Both the position numbers and the translations under genes were made by a program. A stretch of 64,000 nt of DNA from positions 62,001 to 126,000 of the forward strand of contig JAUQZE010000046.1 of the NCBI GenBank assembly GCA_030587365.1. The letters run 5' to 3'. Of the stretch, positions 9,216 through 18,159 are shown one piece after another. Source of the DNA: Candidatus Freyarchaeota archaeon. Its GTDB lineage: Archaea; Asgardarchaeota; Jordiarchaeia; Jordiarchaeales; Jordiarchaeaceae. The notes beneath the pieces were generated by a model. It had not been told where the DNA came from. It saw only the letters and a list, made by a program, of their open reading frames with translations, and searched no databases. The stretch's first letter is position 1, and the number at the start of each line of letters is the position of its first letter.

Positions 9216-10277
9216 TTATAATAATCCCGCACTTATATCTTCTTGGCTTAGTCTCTTCCTGCAACTTGGGCAGTAACCTTTCACTTTCATCCACTCTAAT
9301 AGATGGCTTCTGTGACTTATAACACCGCAGCGGGGGCACTCGGCGATCGCATCCTCTGAAGAGATGCTTTCACTACACACGGAACACTTGTCAATAGTCT
9401 TACCGCAATGCGGGCAGAACCGGGCACCACTTGGAGTCTGGGTGCCACAGTAAACACACTGCCACTTTTTGGGAGTTAGTGGTTTCGTGTCAAGCGATTC
9501 ATAGTGTTTATCATATGTAGCATCCAACGATTCTTCTGCGGTCTCCCATACATTGCTATTTTTGTCCTTTGTTAGTTGTTGTAGGAGTCGCAAAGCCTGT
9601 TCCCTGTAATTGTCAGAAATGTGAGGAAACGCAGCACCCAACGCTAACGCTGCGGCGCTCCGTACTTCGCCGTCTTTGTCCTGTGTTAGTTGTTGTAGGT
9701 CTTCCCAAGCCTGCTCCTTGTTCTTGTCGAGGATGTGGGGAAACGCAGCACCAAACGCTTCTGCTACGCCACTCCTTACATCGATTTCTTTGTCCTGTGT
9801 TTGTCGATGTAGGACTTCCCAAGCCTGCTCCTTGTTCTTGTCGAGGATGTGGGGAAACGCCTCACCCAATGATAATACTAAGCTCCTCCGTAAATCGCTG
9901 TCTTTTTCCTGTGCTAGTAGTCGGTCTAGGTCTTCCAAAGCCTGTTCCATGTCATTGTCTGGGATATGGAGAAATGCAGCACATAACGATACAACCGCAG
10001 CCTTCCGTACAAATAATTCTTTGTCCTGTGTTAGCTGATGTAAATCCTTCCAAGCCTGTTTCATTTCAGAGATGTATGGGAAAGCGCGCCCCAGCGATTC
10101 TGCTGCATGTATCCGTACACCGTAGTCTTCATCCTGTGTTAGCCGATGCAGATCCTCCCAAGCCTGTTCCATGTCGGGGAGGTTCGCAAAATTATCTTGG
10201 AGTAGACATGCTGCCTTCCTACGTTCTGGGAATTTATTGCTTATGGATTTTCTGTGAATCTCCTCCTGATTAACCAA
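9216..10277 (-). CDS. HEAT-repeat protein with C-terminal zinc ribbon and RING-like domain
   Basis: Residues 30-250 contain about six HEAT-like repeats with the recurring pattern EQAWEDLxxLTQDKxxxVRxxAAxxLGAAFPHI. Two are nearly identical, so recent internal duplication is likely. The C-terminus has a zinc ribbon (CVYCGTQTPSGARFCPHCG) and then CSVCSES, AECPRCGVISHRSHLLEW and YCPSCR. The order CxxC, CxxC, HxxH, CxxC resembles a prokaryotic RING-type finger. This combines a protein-binding solenoid with a possible ubiquitin-ligase-like or scaffold tip. A generic double zinc ribbon cannot be excluded. Translation probably starts at TTG 10277. Confidence 0.85.
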   Translation of the reverse strand: MVNQEEIHRKSISNKFPERRKAACLLQDNFANLPDMEQAWEDLHRLTQDEDYGVRIHAAESLGRAFPYISEMKQAWKDLHQLTQDKELFVRKAAVVSLCAAFLHIPDNDMEQALEDLDRLLAQEKDSDLRRSLVLSLGEAFPHILDKNKEQAWEVLHRQTQDKEIDVRSGVAEAFGAAFPHILDKNKEQAWEDLQQLTQDKDGEVRSAAALALGAAFPHISDNYREQALRLLQQLTKDKNSNVWETAEESLDATYDKHYESLDTKPLTPKKWQCVYCGTQTPSGARFCPHCGKTIDKCSVCSESISSEDAIAECPRCGVISHRSHLLEWMKVKGYCPSCRKRLSQEDISAGLL

Positions 10278-10418
10278 CCCCTACACCATCTACTTCAATA
10301 AAATCTTGAACTTAAAATTGTTTCTGTTTGTGTATTCAGTATTAATTTAATTTAGGAGAAAAAATACTTGAAAATGAGAAAGAAGTGGCTCTGAACCACA
10401 AATTTTTAATCTTTAGGG

Positions 10419-10901
10419 TTACACCCAGCGGTATTCGAATTGACCTTTCCTGGTTTTTCTTATTTCTTCTTTCTCCTTCCTCGACTGATCCATTTCTTGT
10501 ACCTTCTTTGTTCCGATTATTCGGATTAAAGCAATCCTCGCAGTTCCGCGAACGGATTCATGTTTATCGTTCAAAGCCTGAGAGAGGAATATCACCGCAC
10601 TTTCGCCTCCTATCTTTCCGAGAGATCTTGCTGCCTCCATCCGAACCCTCCGGTCGTTGTCTTTGAGGGCGTGGATAAGGGGTCCCACAGAACCCTCGTC
10701 CCCTTTTGCTCCAAGGACTTTGGCTGCTTTTAATCGAAGAGGTACGGCTCCATTACTCAAATCTTTGACTAGAGTTTCTTCATCTATTCGTTCAAGCCTT
10801 CTATTCTTCTCATTTTGTATATTTTCCTTTGTGACTTCATTCCCTCTCATTTTTTCGTATTTTTTTGGCTCTTTTTCCCTATCCGAACTCTTGCTTGACA
10901 T
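10419..10901 (-). CDS. HEAT/PBS-lyase-repeat protein
   Basis: Short 160-residue protein. Residues 1-45 are charged and likely disordered; 45-130 hold about three HEAT repeats (AVPLRLKAAKVLGAKGDEG, DRRVRMEAARSLGKIGGESA, HESVRGTARIALIRI). The C-terminus is a basic, charged helix (RKEKEEIRKTRKG). Such proteins act as protein-protein adaptors. It is separated by 141 bases from the larger HEAT/RING-like gene on the same strand, so a shared role is possible. No enzymatic motif. Confidence 0.85.
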   Translation of the reverse strand: MSSKSSDREKEPKKYEKMRGNEVTKENIQNEKNRRLERIDEETLVKDLSNGAVPLRLKAAKVLGAKGDEGSVGPLIHALKDNDRRVRMEAARSLGKIGGESAVIFLSQALNDKHESVRGTARIALIRIIGTKKVQEMDQSRKEKEEIRKTRKGQFEYRWV

Positions 10902-11529
10902 TCTTAACCCTCTTAGACTTAGTACTCATAACTTTTTAATTATGCTTTTGTTATGCGCAAAGAATCCGACGCTGCGAATTTTCCTCCTATTCAGTGAAGC
11001 CGAAAAAGCATGGCTATTAATACGGCTGGCAAAACTCCCTATGAGAAGGGATGAAGAGTACTTAATGAGTAGAAGAAGATACCAAGGAGGTAGGAGGAAG
11101 AATACTAGCCACACAAATTTTTTGAATTTGGCATATAAACTCCAAAAATCTATTCTTTTGAGAGAAGATAAAAAAATATGCAACTTTCACCCCCCATTTT
11201 TCTACATTTGTCCACAATTCGAATTAACCGGTAAATAACAACCTGTAAAAATCGGAGAAAAAGAACCATGTACCATTCTAAAAACAAAACAAGAGTAAAA
11301 AATGGAAAAGATGGGGAAAAAGAATCATAAAAAATTCCCAAATAGTTAAAGGAAACATAAGAAACCTCCAAAAACTGTGAAAAGCCATCATCAAAAAAAG
11401 ACACATGCCTTTATAAAGGGAGAACCGTCCCAAGAACTCCTTTGTGGGTGCGGCACAAAGTCAACTAGTCTTTCTCCGCATCCTCAATAATCCTTTAAAG
11501 AGAGAATCGCATCCATAGGTGGTGCAGAG
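10902..11529 (+). other. Intergenic, A-rich, no supported gene
   Basis: 628 bases between divergent genes. The stretch 11230-11400 is strongly purine-rich with many A runs and stops in all useful frames. An open frame from ATG 10942 to 11238 on the plus strand gives a basic, low-complexity peptide with no recognisable family, so I do not call it. The right end must carry the promoter of the gene at 11530. Confidence 0.5.
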
Positions 11530-12225
11530 TTGAGTAGAAGAAATGTTGTGAACACTCTTTCGGATAGGATTGCCGAGACAGTTAGGGAGAACGAGAAAAT
11601 TCTTCTCGGTAGATACGGTAGAGCCAGTCCAGCTTACGACGAGGTTCTGGCACTTGTGAACTCCGCCGAAAAATATGTGGAGATATTTATGGAAGAGGGT
11701 GAGTCTTCGAGGAGGTATAGTAATTCCTGCATCCGTCCCTACGTTTTTCTGATAATGCGTCCGTTCAGCTACGCTGTGCTAGCGGATCTGCTCACATCAA
11801 ACGTGGTCGCCTGCTTCATGGAGCTACGCCTAATGGTAGAGTCCTTTGTGAAATTCTACTACGCCGATTTGAAATACCCGAAACAGGCATCATTCAGGGA
11901 AAAGATTAGGCTGCTTCAGGAAGAGATACGAGACAAGGAGAAGAGCATGTCCGACCTGATAGAAGAGTGCGGATGGGACAAAATTGTTAAGGGCGTCAAC
12001 TTCCTATGGAGGCAACTGTCTAGGGGATGGCTCCACACAAAAGGAATAGTGGACAGAATCGTAGAGGAAGTAACGAGTAATCCAAGTTTACCTGCCTGGC
12101 TGGGCGAGTACAGAACCTACACCGACGCAGATTTGCACGTACTTGGTGACTTGCGTAAAACGGTGGCGGTGTTCAGAAGCGTGCAAGCGACGGTTATTGA
12201 ACACTGGATACATATTTTCCCTTAA
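11530..12225 (+). CDS. Hypothetical helical protein
   Basis: A 231-residue soluble protein starting at TTG (MSRRNVVNTLSDRIAETVRE). It appears mostly helical and has no known motif. A central segment (FLIMRPFSYAVLADLLTSNVVACFMELRLMVESFVKFYYADLKYP) is hydrophobic but contains charges, so it is more likely a packed helical core than a membrane anchor. The arrangement loosely recalls archaeal HEPN-like or abortive-infection helical proteins, but no R-x4-6-H signature can be assigned. It stands alone. Confidence 0.72.
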   Translation: MSRRNVVNTLSDRIAETVRENEKILLGRYGRASPAYDEVLALVNSAEKYVEIFMEEGESSRRYSNSCIRPYVFLIMRPFSYAVLADLLTSNVVACFMELRLMVESFVKFYYADLKYPKQASFREKIRLLQEEIRDKEKSMSDLIEECGWDKIVKGVNFLWRQLSRGWLHTKGIVDRIVEEVTSNPSLPAWLGEYRTYTDADLHVLGDLRKTVAVFRSVQATVIEHWIHIFP

Positions 12226-12555
12226 AGGGAAAAACTGAGTATACTATCTAAGCTTCCTTTTTGTTGGAAGTTTAAAAGTAAATGTAGGAGAAGAGTTGGA
12301 CAAAATTCGGATGTCCAAAAATCATACAAGTTGGTTCTCGTAATGTTGACTCTAATTTCTGGGAATTTTTGGATGATTTATTGGAAGTTAGAATTTTGTA
12401 ATTAGAGTAGTGCCCTTCATGTCGTCTGGCATAAAACTCAGAGATTGATGTTTTTCGATGAATAAACTGCTGGAAATTGTAGCCTTTTTAAGTGGTCCCC
12501 GGATGATTTTTGCTTGAAAAAATAAAAGAGAAGGAAGTAGTATCATTTGTATAGA
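12226..12555 (+). other. Intergenic, nothing recognised
   Basis: 330 AT-rich bases between convergent genes, with no open frame of note and no strong hairpin. Poly-T stretches near both gene ends could act as archaeal terminators. Confidence 0.5.
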
Positions 12556-14289
12556 TTATGGATTCATTTCGTAGAGGTCTTTTAATGCGTAAACCTGTTT
12601 GAGAACCCTTTTGAAACGCTCCTCATCAACAACCGGCTTCTTGATCATTTTCATACAGTATTCCATCTGTTTATTTGTGCTGCTGGGCTTTGAGTACAGC
12701 TGGAGTGCAAATTTTGAAAAGTCTCTCACTATAAAGTCAAAAATTTGGTCGAGGGCGTCATCTTCGATGTTGTAGATTTTTGCGTTTTCAATTATAAGTT
12801 GCCCGTAAACGATTAAAGTAAAGAGTTCGCCTAATGTCAAAAGAAAGTCAATATCCTTAGTCTGTTCTGGGGAGGGAGGTGTCTTGAAACATAATTCCTT
12901 GAAAAGCTCTATCTGTTCTTTGAATATATTCACGTTGGGGAGGTCAACGCTGTCATAGGCGATATTGTAGTCGTGGAATTGTATGTCCCCTAAACCCTTC
13001 GCTGGCCCCTGATTAAAGAGAAAATCATCGTTTGTTGCATCATTTCTCTTTGGTACCTCTAGGAACTCGCCGTGTTCGAAGAAGTATTTTGGTAGGAATT
13101 TGATAATAAGCGCCATGTTCACATGAACTGTCCCTTCGAGTTTTGGTAGCGCTCTAATATCTCTTGTCGCCATTTCGAAATACGTATCCTTTTCAAAGCC
13201 TTTCGCGGAGATGATATCCCAGAGAAGATTTATCACTTCCTCACCTTGCGTGGTTACCTTCATTTTCACCATCGGATTATAAAGGAGATAGCGTCTGTCT
13301 TCGGGCGAGGCGGAACGCATATAGTCAGCGCTTCTCAGTGCAAAAAGCTTCATCGCTACAAGACGGCAGTAGGCATCAACAAAAAATTGTTTTACGTGGG
13401 GGAAATCTGTCACATACGTATTGTAGAGTCTGCGTTTTGATGCATGATTGATGGCTTCATAGAATGCGTGGGTACATATACCGATTGAGGCCCATCCAAG
13501 GTTAAACTTTCCAATATTGACGGTGTTAAGAGCAGCGTCCCAGGCATCCACACCCTTTGAAAGGACATCGGCTTCTGTAATAGAGTAATCGCGGAGTGCA
13601 TAATTAGCGACATAGTTTTGACTATTGCAGACGTTTTTTACACAATCGTAATTTTTGTTGCTGTAATTTGCCACAAAGAACACATAATCACTTTTATCGC
13701 GAGTACCAGATATTCTTCCTTCAGCATCAGTTATTTTTCCGAAAGTGGATACCATGGGAGCCACATTTGCATTACCTATATAGTACTTTTCACCATCGGC
13801 TTTATACGTCCCATCAGCTTGAGGTATGAGCTTCATTTCGGTAGAATATATATCCGCGCCGTGCTCCCTTTCGGAGAGACCAAAAGCGAACACCGCTCCC
13901 TCTTTGAGAAGTCGCGCAGCTTTTTTCTTGAGTCCCTCGTTCTTGCTCATCCAGACGGGGCCGAGACCGAGAATAGACACCTGCCAGGTGTACCAGTAGC
14001 ACAAACCGTAAAAGCTGAGAATCTCATTAAACTCACAATTTCTCCATGTATCCCAGCGAGTGTCTTTATCACCCTCGTCAGCGTAATCTGACGGAGTTAA
14101 AAGTGTGGAGAAAATTTTCTCTTTTTTCACAAATTCGAGAAAATCGGAATACCAAACTCTATTATGGTCCATTTCTTTGAGCTTAATTTTTCCCCTATTT
14201 TCAAAAAATTCTATGGTTTTTAGCATAATCTCCCTGGATCTCTCATCCGGATATTCACGAATGTGTTTTTTTGGGTTTAGAAGAATCAT
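12556..14289 (-). CDS. Acyl-CoA dehydrogenase family protein
   Basis: FAD-dependent acyl-CoA dehydrogenase-like enzyme that would introduce a C2-C3 double bond. The FAD/substrate-binding region is recognisable: FAFGLSEREHGADIYSTEMKL resembles the family AlTEpxxGSD motif, followed by GEKYYIGNANVAPMVSTFGK. A helical domain follows (NIGKFNLGWASIGICTHAFYEAINHA). At 577 residues it is longer than the usual 380, closer to the large acyl-CoA dehydrogenase/oxidase subfamilies with an extra C-terminal helical domain. The catalytic Glu could not be placed with confidence. With the thiolase and CoA synthetases elsewhere in the window it suggests beta-oxidation-like chemistry. Confidence 0.88.
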   Translation of the reverse strand: MILLNPKKHIREYPDERSREIMLKTIEFFENRGKIKLKEMDHNRVWYSDFLEFVKKEKIFSTLLTPSDYADEGDKDTRWDTWRNCEFNEILSFYGLCYWYTWQVSILGLGPVWMSKNEGLKKKAARLLKEGAVFAFGLSEREHGADIYSTEMKLIPQADGTYKADGEKYYIGNANVAPMVSTFGKITDAEGRISGTRDKSDYVFFVANYSNKNYDCVKNVCNSQNYVANYALRDYSITEADVLSKGVDAWDAALNTVNIGKFNLGWASIGICTHAFYEAINHASKRRLYNTYVTDFPHVKQFFVDAYCRLVAMKLFALRSADYMRSASPEDRRYLLYNPMVKMKVTTQGEEVINLLWDIISAKGFEKDTYFEMATRDIRALPKLEGTVHVNMALIIKFLPKYFFEHGEFLEVPKRNDATNDDFLFNQGPAKGLGDIQFHDYNIAYDSVDLPNVNIFKEQIELFKELCFKTPPSPEQTKDIDFLLTLGELFTLIVYGQLIIENAKIYNIEDDALDQIFDFIVRDFSKFALQLYSKPSSTNKQMEYCMKMIKKPVVDEERFKRVLKQVYALKDLYEMNP

Positions 14290-14447
14290 GAACCCTTAGT
14301 TAGTCAATAACTTATATAAAATTAACTGGTACTATAGTGTTGTATACTGTTTCGGGATAATACTGCTTTCCGTTAAAAAGTTATGAAAATTAGCGAAATC
14401 ATAATACAATGTAACAATTTTCCTTAAAACTTTAGTCGATTTATTGT

Positions 14448-15659
14448 TTAGGGGCCTATGTGTCCTCGGCTTGTTTGAACGATCACTTTTTTTAACCCGG
14501 CTTCTTCCAGTGCCTTTTTTACCTTTTTCATTTCTTCAGACGTTGGTTGGATGATGTCCCTTTTTCTGAACTCTGGTCTATAATCCAACCCGCATACTTG
14601 TATTTCTGGATTAATGCTCGCTATCTTCAGCCCAATCTCGTAAATCTCTTTCAGGTCTGGGTGAATGAATTTATTGTACGGGATTCCCACTCCCATGAAA
14701 ACTTTGTCAGGATAATACTTGTCTGCTATGTATTTTACCGCCTCCCAAGAGGTATTCAGATACTTTTCAGCCAGCTCTCTGTCCTCAATGTTGGTCAGTT
14801 TTTGAAAAGTTTCCACTCTCAAAGCCTTTAGGTCGGGACCAATATCGGTAATGCCTGCCTCCATGAGGTCGTCTATGCGTTCCTTCGTGAGTATGGTAGC
14901 ATTCGTATCTAGGTGGAGTCGGGCCTTGGAATCGCTGTTTAACTTTTTGAGTTCCTTGAAGAATTCCACGAGCCACCTGTGATTAAGTGTCGGTTCCCCT
15001 CCACTTATCGCCATTCTATCCACCCGGAAACGTTTACGCATAGAGGTGAGATTCGCCGCCCCTTCCCAAGGAGTCATAGGCAAACCCGAACTGTTATAAG
15101 TGACATGAAAGTTCTGGCATGTTCCGCAGCGCAAATTGCAGCCCGCCGCGAAAGCCGCCACCTCAATGTAACCCATACCCGTTTTGAGCTGGTACGGTGT
15201 TCCCACACCGCCCACATTGTGGGGAGAGAAGCCCTCAATTATCCTGAGAGGAGTCCTTCCCTCCACATTTGTTTCAACAACCATACCCTTTTCGACACCC
15301 GTATGACAGGACGGCTTCAAATCACCATTAATCACGAGAGCGCAGCTGAAACACCCCCCGGTGTGACACGGGGCAAAAATTGCGTCATCCTCCGGAAATC
15401 TTGTGAACCTATACCCACTTAGTTCAAGTGCTTTCTTGGCAGTAATCCTTTCGGGAACCTCAAACTCTGAACCATCAACAACTATTTTGATTCTTCCCCT
15501 CGGCTTATGGTCCTCCACAGGTTTTCGAGCGTTGTAGGGGCAGCCATGAAAGCACGCCTCGCAGCCGATACAAGCATCGGGGCTAGGGCAACTAATAGAA
15601 TACTCACAAAATCCGCATTCCACACATTTCTCATAATTCCTAGCATACCTGATGAACAT
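14448..15659 (-). CDS. Radical SAM protein with N-terminal 2[4Fe-4S] and [2Fe-2S] modules
   Basis: Residues 1-50 carry ferredoxin motifs (CVECGFCE, then CIGCEACFHGCPYNA). Residues 55-125 resemble a plant-type [2Fe-2S] domain (CHTGGCFSC then PSCHTGVEKGM). From about 165 the radical SAM core begins, with C-x3-C-x2-C as CNLRCGTC and SGGEPTLN. The fusion suggests internal wiring of electrons to the SAM cluster. The ATG at 15659 has a good GGAGG site. The target is unknown, though the order resembles activases or maturases. Its 5' end and leader are duplicated as fragments upstream (16733-16940, 18020-18140, 18815-18880). Confidence 0.88.
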   Translation of the reverse strand: MFIRYARNYEKCVECGFCEYSISCPSPDACIGCEACFHGCPYNARKPVEDHKPRGRIKIVVDGSEFEVPERITAKKALELSGYRFTRFPEDDAIFAPCHTGGCFSCALVINGDLKPSCHTGVEKGMVVETNVEGRTPLRIIEGFSPHNVGGVGTPYQLKTGMGYIEVAAFAAGCNLRCGTCQNFHVTYNSSGLPMTPWEGAANLTSMRKRFRVDRMAISGGEPTLNHRWLVEFFKELKKLNSDSKARLHLDTNATILTKERIDDLMEAGITDIGPDLKALRVETFQKLTNIEDRELAEKYLNTSWEAVKYIADKYYPDKVFMGVGIPYNKFIHPDLKEIYEIGLKIASINPEIQVCGLDYRPEFRKRDIIQPTSEEMKKVKKALEEAGLKKVIVQTSRGHIGP

Positions 15660-15790
15660 GGATTTCCTCCAAACATAACTCGTAAATTTTCTGGAGATTA
15701 GTTAGTTTTTGGTGTTTTCAAATCTTTCTTCCAAAATATCGAAAACAATATTCTTGATTAGTTTCTGAATGTTAAACAGTAAGATTTGAA
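15598..15790 (-). repeat. Radical-SAM 5'-end repeat, copy A (in the intact gene)
   Basis: First 20 codons plus leader and promoter of the radical SAM gene at 14448-15659. Related copies in the same orientation lie at 16733-16940, 18020-18140 and 18815-18880. Shared landmarks are the ATG followed by codons for FI, the CxxCGFCE segment, the AAATTTTC leader block and, for copy B, a further 100 bases of leader. Confidence 0.8.
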
Positions 15791-15833
15791 GATAAAAATT
15801 TAACACAAGTGGTAATCCAACTTTTGTCATTTT

Positions 15834-16346
15834 TCAAAAATTATCCAAAGCCATGATTATTTTGCTATAAAGTTCGGTGGAGCATCTCCACCCTTCCTCG
15901 ATCATTTTATTTAACTTATCCATAAATTCTTTCTTTGTTATTATTGCCTTCCTCAGAAAACAAAACAATAGATAGACTGTTCCATGATTAGAGATTTTCT
16001 CTAGGTCAGCAATTGCACGAGATTCTTCATCATCTATCAACGCGATTGCGTGCAATTCTTTGGTTAAACTAAGTACCTCGGCGTCCGCAAAGTGTATCCT
16101 CGGATTTCCCAAAAGATGTTTAGTAAACCCATAATCGGACGGCGATTTGATTTCAATCACATCTTCTTTTATGAGCTTATCAACCTTTAATGCGTCAGCC
16201 AATCCTAACTCTTTTCCCTTAGTTACAACCTCGTCATAAACCGACTGGGGAAGGTATTTCTTTTCTGGAAGTTCTTCGAGCTTCTCTATGAGGCTCACTT
16301 TTGATAGGTAAATTAGCGGTGTAGCGTTGAAAACTAGAGTGGTCAC
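15834..16346 (-). CDS. PIN-like DUF3368 toxin
   Basis: Likely ribonuclease toxin of a type II toxin-antitoxin pair. It opens with VFNATPLIYLSK, the DUF3368 form of the first PIN acidic motif (here N-A-T-P rather than D-T-S). Later acidic residues occur in HFADAEVLSL and LIDDEESRAIAD, matching the E and D-D positions of PIN nucleases. The length of 170 residues is typical. Its start overlaps the stop of the antitoxin gene by four bases (ATGA-type), showing translational coupling. The changed first motif (Asn for Asp) is usual in this subfamily. Confidence 0.9.
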   Translation of the reverse strand: MTTLVFNATPLIYLSKVSLIEKLEELPEKKYLPQSVYDEVVTKGKELGLADALKVDKLIKEDVIEIKSPSDYGFTKHLLGNPRIHFADAEVLSLTKELHAIALIDDEESRAIADLEKISNHGTVYLLFCFLRKAIITKKEFMDKLNKMIEEGWRCSTELYSKIIMALDNF

Positions 16347-16657
16347 CGTAGGGCCTTCTTTATGTCTTCTTCAATCATTTTTTCGGATTTTATCCAGACC
16401 ACATCTTCTTTCCTGATTAAATCCGCAAACTCCCACACAGACATACCCGCAATTTCCGCGGCTTTAACATAAGATACTCTCCCTTCCTTTAACAGCTTCA
16501 GAGCTTTTTCTTCTTTCCATTTTCTTAACCCCTCAGCCAATAGTTTCCTAATGGATGCCGACTTTTCTAAAGACTCCTCACGCATAAACATTTCCAAGTC
16601 ACGCGCCATCTCCTGAGAAATTCTGGAAGATATAGTTATTTCAGTCATAATTTTCAC
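16343..16657 (-). CDS. UPF0175-family antitoxin
   Basis: 104-residue partner of the PIN toxin. The N-terminal half resembles a ribbon-helix-helix DNA-binding domain (TEITISSRISQEMARDLEMFMREE, SASIRKLLAEGLRKW). The C-terminal half has the UPF0175 helix-turn-helix-like segment VSYVKAAEIAGMSVWEFADLIRK, which in this family precedes the toxin-binding tail. It probably represses its own promoter (TATA-like tatataatgtatac near 16660). A decayed copy of its 5' part lies at 26820-26940. Confidence 0.9.
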   Translation of the reverse strand: MKIMTEITISSRISQEMARDLEMFMREESLEKSASIRKLLAEGLRKWKEEKALKLLKEGRVSYVKAAEIAGMSVWEFADLIRKEDVVWIKSEKMIEEDIKKALR

Positions 16658-16732
16658 CGTATATAATGTATACTATGCAAACATAAATACTTTTATATTC
16701 CCCTATTAAGAAGCATCTGACTATTACAGAAT

Positions 16733-16940
16733 AATAATCTCGCAAAATCCACATTTCACACATTCCTCGTTATCCCCAACATACTTGATGAACATTGATT
16801 TGTTCCAAGTATAACTATTACAAATTTTCTACAGACTGTTTTAATTTTTGATATTTTCAAATTTTTCTTCCAAATATTAAAAATAATACTATAGATTAGT
16901 TCCTTCTGATTTTGTTGGTTAACATTTAGACCAAGATTCA
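16733..16940 (-). pseudogene. Radical-SAM 5' fragment, copy B
   Basis: Truncated duplicate of the radical SAM gene start. It still encodes an open 23-codon peptide beginning MFIKYVGDNEECVKCGFCE and then stops. The upstream leader (TTTTCAAATTTTTCTTCC-type block) also matches copy A, so promoter and gene start were duplicated together. The toxin-antitoxin pair sits between copies A and B. The cluster-binding Cys triplet is preserved, but a functional peptide is not demonstrated. Confidence 0.75.
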
Positions 16941-17245
16941 TCAGCAGAACTGAATAGTTGTTACAGAAATTGTAGTCATATCCAAGTTCCTTGGATAAGT
17001 AATTCAAAATTTTTCTGATGATTTCCCTCTTAAACCCAAAATGATTCTTATTTTTAAATTATTTTTAATAAAGATTATATTTTGGATTTGTATTTTTTAT
17101 TTTTTTTATATTTCATTAATAGTAAAAACTTAAATATTATGTTAATTTTATTACAAATTAAGATTATATAGCGCAAATAATCCACACATAGCAAAAGCCA
17201 AATCTGAGGGAACGTATAATTTAGTATATTAAGGGTGGAATTTTC
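16941..17245 (+). other. Intergenic, very AT-rich
   Basis: 305 bases with long T and A runs and TTTTTATA-like elements around 17090-17160. It is likely the promoter region of the gene at 17246. No gene or clear hairpin seen. Confidence 0.5.
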
Positions 17246-17941
17246 ATGTCCAATATTAAAAATGAAATTATTGTAGAGAGCGAGCCCGATAGACAGAGTT
17301 ATGTTCTTTTTATAAAAGGGGCGGTCGAGGAGACAGCGAAAATATACGGTCCAATTTTCACACGGATGGTGTCAACGTACGCACTAGAGTTTGAGGCGGA
17401 GAAGCTGGGAGAAAAGCCGCCCGAAAACATTCAGGGATTAGAGAACGTTATAAACTATATAATAACAAATCTGGACAAGTACCCCCAAGGATACAACTCC
17501 CTAGTTTACGGCATAGCTAAAGCGGAAAGTAAGCTCCAGGGATATACGGGGGCAGGATCTAGAAGGGCCGCCCTCCATGCCATGAAATCCATACTCGGGA
17601 GCAGTGGTTTGCTAGATAGTTTAATTGTATCTACAGAAGACGCATTCGAAGCCATTAACAAGTTTGAGGAGATATCAAAAGCAATTAAGACAGCTTATCC
17701 ACAACGCTTCATTAGGGAGGAAAATGGTCAAGTAATCATGGTGTTGGATGATAGATGTCCGTTCAGGGATGCCTGCACAGCTTTTGTGGATGAGGGGATA
17801 TCACGTACAATCAGAGGAGAGGAATGCGTATCTCTTATAACCCACGTTGCTGTTTCAGAAATCATTACAAAAAAACAATTCGATTATAGACTAGACAAAT
17901 TCGATAAACTCGAATGCAGAGGAAGAATATTCAAGTCCTAA
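17246..17941 (+). CDS. Hypothetical protein with C-terminal Cys pattern, possibly V4R-related
   Basis: 231-residue soluble protein starting at ATG. The first half is helical (VLFIKGAVEETAKIYGPIF resembles the opening of V4R/heme-NO-like folds). The C-terminal part has VLDDRCPFRDACTAFVDEG, then GEECVSLITH and LECRGRIF, a Cys spacing that recalls 4-vinyl reductase (V4R)-like small-molecule domains, where late Cys residues are common. No confident family. Between repeat copies B and C. Confidence 0.65.
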   Translation: MSNIKNEIIVESEPDRQSYVLFIKGAVEETAKIYGPIFTRMVSTYALEFEAEKLGEKPPENIQGLENVINYIITNLDKYPQGYNSLVYGIAKAESKLQGYTGAGSRRAALHAMKSILGSSGLLDSLIVSTEDAFEAINKFEEISKAIKTAYPQRFIREENGQVIMVLDDRCPFRDACTAFVDEGISRTIRGEECVSLITHVAVSEIITKKQFDYRLDKFDKLECRGRIFKS

Positions 17942-18019
17942 ACTTTGTTCTTTTAAAAATCCTATTGAATTTTATCAAGAAATTTGCAGCTAATAATAAA
18001 CATCTGACTAGAGTAACGA

Positions 18020-18140
18020 ATAATAATCTCACAAAACCCGCATATCACACATTTCTCATTATCCCTAACACGCCTGATGAACATTGAGTTCCCCCAAATA
18101 TAACTCATGAATTTTCTGAGGATTGGTAATTCTTTAAACC
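18020..18140 (-). pseudogene. Radical-SAM 5' fragment, copy C
   Basis: Third copy of the radical SAM gene start. It encodes MFIRRVRDNEKCVICGFCE followed by an unrelated tail, and stops after 40 codons (17962). Copies B and C share extra sequence after the CGFCE codons that copy A lacks, so one probably derives from the other. The CxxCGFCE codons are kept. Confidence 0.75.
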
Positions 18141-18159
18141 TTTTCAATTTCCATGAATC

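Noticed and set aside
9569..10273. Long open frame opposite the HEAT/RING-like gene
   Set aside because: Cys/Pro-rich mirror of the repeats on the other strand; the HEAT pattern and zinc motifs show which strand codes.
10657..11238. Plus-strand frame of 193 codons
   Set aside because: First half is the antisense of the smaller HEAT gene and the rest is low-complexity AT-rich sequence; no family or good start.
15598..18140. Repeats A-C as insertion-sequence ends
   Set aside because: They are direct, contain the start of a known gene and lack inverted ends, so partial gene duplication explains them better.
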